Assembly (NCBI RefSeq): GCF_040717535.1
Contig: NZ_JBFEFI010000004.1
Location: 1 to 64,000, forward strand
DNA: 64,000 nt
Source of the DNA: Thalassoglobus sp. JC818
GTDB lineage: Bacteria > Planctomycetota > Planctomycetia > Planctomycetales > Planctomycetaceae
Direction: 5' to 3'
Shown here piece by piece: positions 1-6,970 of this stretch. Under the pieces are notes generated by a model. It saw only the letters and a list, made by a program, of their open reading frames with translations, had not been told where the DNA came from and did no database searches. Made by a program: the position numbers and the translations under genes. The first letter of the stretch is position 1; every line of letters begins with the position of its first letter.

Positions 1-802
1 GCTCTAAAAGTTCCTTGTAAGGCAATGGAGTGCGGCGAAGGGCCTCCTCCTCTGTGATTGTTATTTTTGGCACATTTGGATCGTTCGAAAACTGGACATT
101 CATTGCCTCGTCAGTCGTAGAGCGGACAAATTTCGTATCTACTCTTAAGGTGATGTTGAATTCTTTTTTTTCGTCTGATGGGAATTGGCTCTCCGCATGC
201 GCGAGGTAGGCGAGCATATTCTTCATTTGTTTGTTTGGAGGAGAGACCGAGAAGCTCTCGATAATGTCAGCCTCGTGGTGAAACGACATCGGCATTAAGA
301 AGAAGTTGTACCGGCTAAGATCGTGGTCAAACCACTCCTGAACTAAGATCATGAAGTTCCGAAGGCTTGCCGTACCAATTTCTTGCACCCGCGCACTCAG
401 GCCGAGATGTGTATTGAGATTGTGAACAGAGTTGTCCCGGATTTCCTCTAAGAGTACCAAGTTCTCGGCTACTTCACTGGGAAGCGGAGGTGTCTCGCTC
501 CTAAGTTTGTTCATCGCCTTCCGTAGTCCGATGGTCATTTTATTTCCTGATCGGTTCTGCTTTGGATACTTCCGTTTAGACCTCTCTCCGTTCTTTTTCT
601 TCCGATATTCTAGCTCGTAGATGAACTTAATCTTGTTGTAGTTCAACTGGAGAATGCGCGCCTTCAGCAGCAACTCCCAAGCGTTTATCAACAAGTTCGC
701 AAATGTCTCGTCGCGATATTCGAACGTTGGTTTGTTGTACACCTCAATCGCGGATAGCGCCGCGGAAACGCTCTTCTCCATCATCTTTTTGCTGCGAGAC
801 AT
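1..802 (-). CDS. DUF3644-type protein with HEPN-like motif (partial, 3' end outside window)
   Basis: The minus strand is open from an ATG at 802 to the window edge (267 codons, no stop seen), so the gene is truncated by the window. The N-terminal part carries conserved blocks resembling the DUF3644 family: AIEVYNKPTFEYRDE near residues 20-34, then NAWELLLKARIL. Residues R122-DNSV-H127 form an RxxxxH motif like the catalytic signature of HEPN ribonucleases; that this domain is a HEPN nuclease is inference. Start choice: AGAGGG lies about 5 nt upstream. A Lys-rich stretch (residues 66-85) follows the first conserved block. Codon use looks more AT-rich than in the genes to the right, which suggests an accessory origin. 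DUF3644 genes are of unknown function and often lie near defence genes. The family call is from memory of the motif, not a search. Confidence 0.8.
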   Translation of the reverse strand, partial: MSRSKKMMEKSVSAALSAIEVYNKPTFEYRDETFANLLINAWELLLKARILQLNYNKIKFIYELEYRKKKNGERSKRKYPKQNRSGNKMTIGLRKAMNKLRSETPPLPSEVAENLVLLEEIRDNSVHNLNTHLGLSARVQEIGTASLRNFMILVQEWFDHDLSRYNFFLMPMSFHHEADIIESFSVSPPNKQMKNMLAYLAHAESQFPSDEKKEFNITLRVDTKFVRSTTDEAMNVQFSNDPNVPKITITEEEALRRTPLPYKELLE

Positions 803-1130
803 ACGGGCCCTCTTTTATCCAAGCAAATACGCCCATCATTGCTATAGTTGACAAGGAAACACAACCCATTTATTGATTTCGACCTAAGGAAAGCGCGTAA
901 CTGCTTTCGGCCATAGCAGTTAATTGACGAAATTGATCTGTACTGCCCTTGCTTACGTGGGCATTCCACTGCATTCAATTCTCGTTTACTATGCTACCCT
1001 GTCTAGCATGTACATGATCACCAGACGGTTTCCTAAGAGTCCTCGCGACAAGACAAAACGCAAGAGTACGACGAATCTACAGGCGGAGAATCTCCTTCAT
1101 CCGCGTTGAACACAACAAACTTGGTAGCTG
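803..1130. other. Gene-free stretch with one small inverted repeat
   Basis: No convincing gene in 328 bases between the partial DUF3644-type gene and the Cys-rich lipoprotein gene. A perfect 6-bp inverted repeat (ATGCTA, 7-nt spacer, TAGCAT) lies at 991-1009. A loose TTGTCA/-10-like pair just upstream of the 802 start could be the promoter of the minus-strand gene. This may mark the boundary between an accessory segment and conserved chromosome. Confidence 0.4.
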
Positions 1131-1550
1131 TTATTCGTTGTCTGCTTCGGGTGATTGTTCTTCTGAGGGGGGCGTGGAGAGTCCGCGTTTTTGTTTTTCT
1201 TCTTCGATGCGTGGAAGGTATTTGTCTGGAGTTTCCAGTAGTGGTTCGCGGCAGCTTTCGCAGCAGATGAAGATGGGTTCGCCTTCGACCATGACTTTGA
1301 CCGGGGTCCCCATGCTTCCGAGTTCGCCTCCACCGACCGGGCAGACGACTTGTGCTTCAATGAGCGCGCGATCTGCTGCTGTCAGCTCTTCGGTAGCTGA
1401 CTCTTCCGAGTTGCTTTGCTCGGTGGCTGCATTCGGACTCTCGGCCTGTTTCTCGGCACATCCGCTCGCTGAGAGAATGAGCCCGGAAAAGACTGCAAGA
1501 ATTGCCAGGCTGTAGCTGCGCACTTTGGTAAAATAAGCACTCCTATTCAT
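1131..1550 (-). CDS. Secreted lipoprotein with Cys-rich YHS-like metal-binding segment
   Basis: 139 residues from the ATG at 1550, preceded by GGAG at 8-nt spacing (a GTG one codon earlier is less well placed). A signal peptide ends in a lipobox LSASGC, making Cys31 the lipidated residue. A Ser/Glu-rich linker follows, then a compact domain with CPVGGG, GTPVKV and FICCESCRE, four cysteines that look like a YHS/heavy-metal-binding fold. The tail is acidic and low-complexity. It is probably anchored to a membrane facing the periplasm. Metal binding is inferred from the cysteine pattern; copper or zinc is possible. The specific role is unknown. The next gene upstream on the same strand (start near 2286) is separated by about 290 bases, so co-transcription is uncertain. 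Confidence 0.75.
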   Translation of the reverse strand: MNRSAYFTKVRSYSLAILAVFSGLILSASGCAEKQAESPNAATEQSNSEESATEELTAADRALIEAQVVCPVGGGELGSMGTPVKVMVEGEPIFICCESCREPLLETPDKYLPRIEEEKQKRGLSTPPSEEQSPEADNE

Positions 1551-1839
1551 CACAATCTCTCCGCTTCGATATTCAATACAAACTTATGAACTTGCTTGAA
1601 CTCGCTACTCTCGATGAATGCAGCGTTTGCTGATGAGGAACGCTGCAAATTCAACGAAAAATGCTCTCGAAGAGATAGCGAGCATCGGCATAATTGTCCT
1701 GTCCCGATGCGGTCTTCGCAATCGATCTGTCAGAAATCGTCGCTTTGTCGGCTGCGTCATCGAGTGAAGCGGCGGAGAGATTCGCGAACGAACAAGACGT
1801 TCGCTGCTACTGAGAGTTGCGTTCTTTCGACGGTGAGCA

Positions 1840-2286
1840 TCAAGAGATGATGACATCTCCATCGTCGTCGAGATCGAGGCTGGCAGTGATTTCATCGAAC
1901 GTCGGGCGATAGAATTCGCGTTCGTGATCGGTGAGCTGAGCCATGATGAAAGCGGTGAACCGGCCCGTGCGGACAGCCCGCAAGATGACGGAATTGATCA
2001 GTTCGAGGCAGACGAAGTTCAGATCCAGCCCTTCTGCTTCCCGGTCTCCGAGAGTTGTTGTGACAGGGGTTGTTTCGACTTCCCCGTATTCCTCTTCGAG
2101 AGCGGAGCGGGCTTCATTGAGAACGTGCTCCACGTCGGGACGTTCCCAAAGAAGAGTGATCGACCAGAACGCCGCCCCGTCGCTGACTGTGATTGTCAGA
2201 TCATTGTCCGGAGTTTGCTGTTCCATCGTTTCCCACCCCTGGGGATATTGGAACACAATTCCATGCTTCCGGTAGATCGAATCCAT
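1840..2286 (-). CDS. Conserved small protein of unknown function (PsbP/DUF1795-like)
   Basis: 148 residues from the ATG at 2286; a GTG three codons upstream (2295) is an alternative start. There is no signal peptide. The N-terminus, IVFQYPQGWE, followed by beta-rich segments (DLTITVSDGAAFWSITLLW) and a C-terminal helix with REFYRPTFDEITASL, resembles small proteins of the PsbP/DUF1795 type in which a FxxPxxW motif opens the fold. No catalytic residues are visible. It lies just downstream of the sigma-54 activator on the same strand (79 bases away) and may share its transcript. The function is unknown and the family assignment is a weak resemblance only. Confidence 0.65.
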   Translation of the reverse strand: MDSIYRKHGIVFQYPQGWETMEQQTPDNDLTITVSDGAAFWSITLLWERPDVEHVLNEARSALEEEYGEVETTPVTTTLGDREAEGLDLNFVCLELINSVILRAVRTGRFTAFIMAQLTDHEREFYRPTFDEITASLDLDDDGDVIIS

Positions 2287-2364
2287 TTGCTTCACAAACT
2301 CCGTTTTTTATGCATCTCGCGAACAGAGGGGCTCGACTCCAATTCGTCAGATCCCCGGGCGATG

Positions 2365-3843
2365 TCAGTTGTTCGACTGAGACGGCTTGAGCATCTCGTA
2401 CTTTTTCATCTTATTGTAGAGAGTCACGCGACTGATGCCGAGTTCCTTGGCGGTGTTGGTTCGAGAGTAATTGTTCTTATAAAGAGTTTGCTCGATGATC
2501 TCCTTCTCGCTGACAGCGACTTGCTGGCCCAGCGAGTTTTCGTCGGCGGCTGGCTTCGTCGTTCCGAGTCGGATGGAAGGATCGTTGGTGGGGCCGACTT
2601 GACCATTGAGCAGGTGGGGCGGGAGATGTTCGGGCTTAAGAACACCATCGCGACAGTAGATCACCGCTCGCTGCATCACGTGTTCGAGTTCGCGGACATT
2701 TCCGGGCCAGGGATAGCCCAACAGCGCGTCGAGAACCGCATCGTCAATTTTGCTGACTGGGATTCCATGTTTGCTTCGGAACTTCTGGATAAACAACCGA
2801 CTCAGCGGGATGATGTCCATCTTCCGTTTTCGAAGTGGAGGAATCTCAAACTTCATCATGTTGAGGCGGTAGTAGAGGTCGGGGCGAAACTTGCCTTGCT
2901 CGACGAGTGGTTCCAGATCCAGGTTGCTCGCGAAAATGAGACGAGCTTCCGAGACGTGGGTTCGGTTCGAACCGACCGGCTCAAACTCGCCGGTTTCGAT
3001 GACTCGCAGAAGCTTGACCTGCTGATCCGGGCCAAGAACATCGATTTCGTCGAGTAGAATTGTTCCCCGTCTGGCCGCCAGAAACTTTCCTTCCTTATCG
3101 GCATGAGCACTCGTGAACGCTCCTTTGGCATGGCCGAAGAGTTCGCCTTCAATCAAATCTCGTGGCAGTGCTCCACACGCGACGTGCAGAAAGGGTTGGT
3201 CATTTCTGGGCGAGCGGGCATGAACCATCCGAGAGAGATGAGTTTTTCCGGAACCGGTTTCTCCAATCAGAAGAATGGCGACGTCGTGACCACCAGCGAT
3301 CTCGAGGTCGGTCAGCATCTTCCGAAACTGTGGAGATCGCGTTTCCACGAGTGGAATGTTTCCGTCGAAGACTTCCATCTCCGCGTCAGAGACTGGTGTC
3401 AGTCGTGAAGAGTCCGGCGGAAGTTCGACCGATTCGCTGGGCCGACTGGTGGTGACGTCGACAGATTCTGCCAGCTTCGCGAGGTAGGCGGAGACGAGAT
3501 CTTCGAGCCGTTCATAAGCGACGTATCGGTCGAAGGCTGTCACTTCGACAGCAGGTCGTGCTTCGTCGACAGAAACGAGTTCCCAGACTTGTGTATTCAG
3601 ATTGTGTTTCTTCAGGAAAGTGATCAGCCGAGATCGCAAGTCATGTGCAGCGGCGACTTCTTTCTCACTTGTCCCGGCGGACTGATCGATGATCAGGTGA
3701 TTGACATCATTCTCTGTGAGTAACGTCAAGACGCTCGACAATTCTGTCGTCGTAAGCACAGTCTGACCGGTAGATATGGATGCACAAATGCGATGTAGTC
3801 GAGTCTCCGACGGACAGCAAATGAGCGAGGAGGACGAAGTCAT
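2365..3843 (-). CDS. Sigma-54-dependent Fis-family transcriptional activator
   Basis: 492 residues from the ATG at 3843, chosen because AAGGA sits 8 nt upstream; the frame is open 27 codons further up without a ribosome site. The N-terminal 150 residues have no clear receiver domain and probably form a divergent sensory region. The AAA+ core shows Walker A GETGSGKT (194-201), the sigma-54 contact loop as GAFTSA (241-246, usually GAFTGA), Walker B LLDEID (263-268), and an R-finger region near YYRLN. The C-terminal Fis-type helix-turn-helix (AKELGISRVTLYNKMKKY) binds DNA. The protein should hydrolyse ATP to open sigma-54 promoters. Its own upstream region holds paired palindromes and a weak sigma-54-like promoter, so autoregulation is plausible. 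Target genes cannot be read from the sequence; the adjacent MMPL exporter gene, upstream on the same strand, is a candidate. Confidence 0.93.
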   Translation of the reverse strand: MTSSSSLICCPSETRLHRICASISTGQTVLTTTELSSVLTLLTENDVNHLIIDQSAGTSEKEVAAAHDLRSRLITFLKKHNLNTQVWELVSVDEARPAVEVTAFDRYVAYERLEDLVSAYLAKLAESVDVTTSRPSESVELPPDSSRLTPVSDAEMEVFDGNIPLVETRSPQFRKMLTDLEIAGGHDVAILLIGETGSGKTHLSRMVHARSPRNDQPFLHVACGALPRDLIEGELFGHAKGAFTSAHADKEGKFLAARRGTILLDEIDVLGPDQQVKLLRVIETGEFEPVGSNRTHVSEARLIFASNLDLEPLVEQGKFRPDLYYRLNMMKFEIPPLRKRKMDIIPLSRLFIQKFRSKHGIPVSKIDDAVLDALLGYPWPGNVRELEHVMQRAVIYCRDGVLKPEHLPPHLLNGQVGPTNDPSIRLGTTKPAADENSLGQQVAVSEKEIIEQTLYKNNYSRTNTAKELGISRVTLYNKMKKYEMLKPSQSNN

Positions 3844-3938
3844 AATTGGATTCCTTGAGAACCCTTGGAGGTCAAGAGTTGAGTGGGAAGATTCAGTGTC
3901 GCTGCAAGACGCGACGAATCTCATCGGAACCCAGAAAG

Positions 3939-3956
3939 AACATATGCAGTGCCAAG
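3939..3956 (-). promoter_or_regulatory. Candidate sigma-54 (-24/-12) promoter
   Basis: On the minus strand TTGGCAC matches the -24 element fully. The -12 element reads TATGTT where TTGC is expected, so the invariant G is present but the following C is T. The spacing from GG to G is correct. Transcription would start about 85 nt upstream of the activator ATG. This is a partial match and is inference. Confidence 0.3.
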
Positions 3957-4062
3957 CAAACCGGTTTTGCCGAGTTTTTTTGCAAACGTGCGTTCTATCC
4001 CGTTTTCTTCACCGTTCTTCACTTCACAGGGTTTGCCCTGTCGAAAATTGATGAATCATACG

Positions 4063-4111
4063 TGTTGCCAAGATCCCACACGTGGAGTTGCCGTGTTGCA
4101 AAAGTGCAACA
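4063..4111. promoter_or_regulatory. Paired palindromic sites, candidate activator binding sites
   Basis: A perfect site TGTTGCA-N4-TGCAACA lies at 4094-4111, and a degenerate copy TGTTGCC-N4-TCCCACA at 4063-4080. Their centres are 31 bp apart, about three helical turns. They lie 110-170 bp upstream of the candidate sigma-54 promoter. This arrangement is typical of enhancer sites for NtrC-family activators. The match is seen in the sequence; the binding protein is inferred to be the adjacent activator. Confidence 0.4.
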
Positions 4112-4160
4112 TGCGCCGCTTCGTCGAAGCAACAGCTACCCGGATAAAAAGAGAATCGTC

Positions 4161-6440
4161 TTAGGCGACTGACTCGACCGCTTCGGAAACGGCCTCTTCG
4201 TCTTGGGTCGTGACTGGATCTGCGACGAAGATCTTCAGCAGAGAAGGGAGCAGGAATAGATTGCACAACAGCCCACCTGCCATTGCGACGCTGACCAGAA
4301 TTCCAAAGTCCGCGAGTGGCACAAAGTTTGAGAGAATCAGAACACTGAACCCGACGACGAGTGCCAGCGTCGCCAAAACCATGGCGAGCCCGACTTCGGT
4401 ATGAGCTTTGACGACCGAAGTTTCGTGATCGTGCCCGCTTCGTCGCTGTCGTTGATAAGTGAAGATGTAATGAATCGTGGCATCGACCGTGAGACCTATG
4501 GAGACGCTGGCGATCATGGCGGTTCCGATATTCACTGGCACGTCGAGCCATCCCATCGCACCGATGACAACGAGAATCGGGAACATGTTCGGGATCGTCG
4601 AAATGAGTCCTAGCTTGATGCTTCGCAGTGCAAACGCGATTGTTCCTGTGATTCCGAGCGCTGCGATCACAAAGCTGAGCAACTGATCGTTAAGCAGACT
4701 CTTGATGAGATTGGCCAGCAAGACGTACAGCCCAGAAGCTCTGGCATCGGGAAAGTACTGACGCGCAACCTCCTCGACTTCTTCGATCAGCTTGAGTTTC
4801 ACCTCGGCCGACTGCTGTTCGCGAGCACGAAGAAGAATTCGCATCTGCCCGAGATCAGCTCGATAGAGCGAGGGAGTCATTTCAGGCTGAAGTGAATCGA
4901 GCAACTCTTGTCGTTCTTCCAAGGTGGGCGTTCGGAATCTGGGGATGACTGAGAAGACGCCCCCTTCCCGGCCGGAAGAGACACGAATCTTTGGGACCAG
5001 ATCGAGTCCGTCCGTCAGAGAGATCACTTTCGTCAGCCCGGATTCGTCGTCGCTCACCATCTCTTTCAGTTCCGCGGTCAGATCGCGGACTTTGTCGAGC
5101 AGTTCGTCATCGAGTTCATTCGGAGCGGTGAATGTAATTTCCCAGGTTCCGACACCGCCCATACGTGTCTCGAAGAACTCGATCGCCTGAACGATGGAAC
5201 TGTTGCTTCGAAAGTTCTTGCTGAAGTCCGTTTCGACATTCAATCGCGTCAGCCCGATTCCGGAAAACACTGCCACTAATATGACTGCCGTGAACAGCCC
5301 TTTGGCATGTCGGTTGGCCCAGTGAGCAATTTGCGTCAGCGCTGCCACCATTCTGGTTTCTTCAGGCGGCGACTCGGGAGTGTACTGGCCTCGTCCTAAA
5401 AGCATTCCTCCCGGCAGGATCAAGACACAGACGATCGGAATTAGAAGCGAAGCAGTCGCCATGAGCACTGCGAAACTTCGCACCGGAACAATACTCGAGC
5501 TGAAGAGCGAGAAAAAACCGACCGCAGTCGTGACGCACGTCCAGAAGATCGGACGGGCGAGATGTTGCTCCGTCAGACGAAAGGCTTTCTCCCGGTCGAA
5601 CTCGAGGAGGTATCGACGATACACAAGTGTGACGTGCATCGTCGTCGCAATGACAATAATGGTCACAAGCGACGGAACGATTGAGCTGACGATGCTCAAA
5701 TCAATTCCCGTCAGCGCGGTCATCCCTTTCGTCCAGATCAACACGACTTCCATGATGATCAACGGCAGGATCACCCACCGAAGACTTCGAAATAGAAACA
5801 AGATGACCAGTGACAGCAAAATGAATGAAGCGTACCCGAGCACCCAGGCATCTTGCTCGACGTATTGAAAGGTCTCAAAGATTTGCAGCGGTTCGCCAGC
5901 GACGACCGTCTCAGGTGAGTGATTCGCTGCAATCTCGCGGACTTGTCGAAAAGTCTCACCTCGTGAAACAGTTGCAGTTGAGGCGTCTTCCAACCTCAGA
6001 ATGATTGAAACGGTGTGATCGTCGTCACTGACGAGAACTCGACGTGAAAGATCAAGAATGGATTCTTCGACCGCTCTCAATCGCATCGCCACGCGAAGCA
6101 GCCCACTGGCTCGATCGTTTCTAAGCGTGGCTTCCAGATCCTGTGTGCTCTCAGACCGAATTCCTGGAACGGCCGAGAGTTCGTCTGCCAGTTGGCGAAT
6201 GTCTTCGAGAGTTTCCGAACTGGTCGGATCGTCGACAGGAAATCCGACGATCAGAAACTCATCCCCGCCGAATGCTTCTTTGTTTCTCAGATAGGAAACG
6301 AGAAGTGGATCGCTGGGATCGTAGAGTGACTCGATTGTCTGATCGTATTGCAACTGCGTCGACGGGACGTAAAGCACTGCTGTCACCACAAAGGCGATCG
6401 CCAGAAGTATCCAACTTCCGCGAATAAGTCGTTCGTCCAT
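4161..6440 (-). CDS. MMPL/RND-superfamily exporter
   Basis: 759 residues with the two-fold repeated RND layout: an N-terminal membrane helix (about 8-28), a large extracytoplasmic loop, a block of five or six helices (about 210-360), a second loop, and a second helix block (about 600-740). The second block contains GTAMIASVSIGLTVDATIH, the conserved RND stretch with a membrane-embedded Asp. The length and architecture fit the COG1033/MMPL group, including HpnN-like lipid exporters, rather than the ~1,050-residue AcrB pumps. It is likely a proton-driven inner-membrane transporter for lipids or hydrophobic compounds; the substrate is unknown. No adaptor gene is adjacent. It is transcribed toward the sigma-54 activator but separated from it by 317 bases with its own control signals. 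Confidence 0.88.
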   Translation of the reverse strand: MDERLIRGSWILLAIAFVVTAVLYVPSTQLQYDQTIESLYDPSDPLLVSYLRNKEAFGGDEFLIVGFPVDDPTSSETLEDIRQLADELSAVPGIRSESTQDLEATLRNDRASGLLRVAMRLRAVEESILDLSRRVLVSDDDHTVSIILRLEDASTATVSRGETFRQVREIAANHSPETVVAGEPLQIFETFQYVEQDAWVLGYASFILLSLVILFLFRSLRWVILPLIIMEVVLIWTKGMTALTGIDLSIVSSIVPSLVTIIVIATTMHVTLVYRRYLLEFDREKAFRLTEQHLARPIFWTCVTTAVGFFSLFSSSIVPVRSFAVLMATASLLIPIVCVLILPGGMLLGRGQYTPESPPEETRMVAALTQIAHWANRHAKGLFTAVILVAVFSGIGLTRLNVETDFSKNFRSNSSIVQAIEFFETRMGGVGTWEITFTAPNELDDELLDKVRDLTAELKEMVSDDESGLTKVISLTDGLDLVPKIRVSSGREGGVFSVIPRFRTPTLEERQELLDSLQPEMTPSLYRADLGQMRILLRAREQQSAEVKLKLIEEVEEVARQYFPDARASGLYVLLANLIKSLLNDQLLSFVIAALGITGTIAFALRSIKLGLISTIPNMFPILVVIGAMGWLDVPVNIGTAMIASVSIGLTVDATIHYIFTYQRQRRSGHDHETSVVKAHTEVGLAMVLATLALVVGFSVLILSNFVPLADFGILVSVAMAGGLLCNLFLLPSLLKIFVADPVTTQDEEAVSEAVESVA

Positions 6441-6970
6441 GGTCTTGCTTTGTGCCTGCCTGCAATGCTGAAGCGCTCAACGAGAGAGTTTTCGACAACT
6501 AACAACAAACGTTCTGCTTCACACGACGATCGGGAATTTCCTCGTCTGTTCTCGGTACGTCTATGAGTAAAGCGATGCGTCGAAGCGACTCAAATGACAT
6601 CTTCCGAGATCATGACGACTCTCACCTTCGTTGGAAAGACAACCTGCAAATTGAGATTCAATTTGAAACACCCATCCCGCCAGAGCGAATTGTGCTTCGA
6701 TCTCGGCTTCGAGAATACAGGTCGAGGATGCTGGGATTTTAGGTAGTTTTGGAGAACGGCAACTCTTCGAGAGGCAGGAAGATTGCATTTTCCAACCAAC
6801 CAATTCGAGCGCCCACTTGTCGGTTTCCAATTGGGACAGGTAAGATGAACTATCCAGATCGCAACTTCCATCATGGGTGAGGAATCACGTTTCGGAAAGG
6901 AGTCCGTCCCATTCGCAACTCAGCGCTCTCCCACTCCGCACTTCTCCTCATTCGACAACACATCCGGTAG
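6441..6970. other. Divergent intergenic region
   Basis: 530 bases between the divergently transcribed exporter and TPR genes. Reading frames here are short and lack ribosome sites. The only clear structure is a perfect 7-bp inverted repeat CAAATTG-AGATT-CAATTTG at 6647-6665, which could be an operator. Promoters for both flanking genes are expected here but none is recognisable. Confidence 0.45.

Larger units (their letters stand above)
3844..4160. other. Intergenic control region of the sigma-54 activator
   Basis: 317 bases between the exporter stop and the activator start, both on the minus strand. No gene is seen. The region holds two 18-bp palindromic sites and a candidate -24/-12 promoter, listed separately, and a small hairpin GCTTCG-T-CGAAGC at 4118-4130. 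No U-tract follows the hairpin, so it is not a convincing terminator. Confidence 0.5.

Noticed and set aside
924-1109. Plus-strand 61-residue frame in the gap after the DUF3644 gene
   Set aside because: No ribosome site, no domain, and composition unlike the neighbours; treated as chance.
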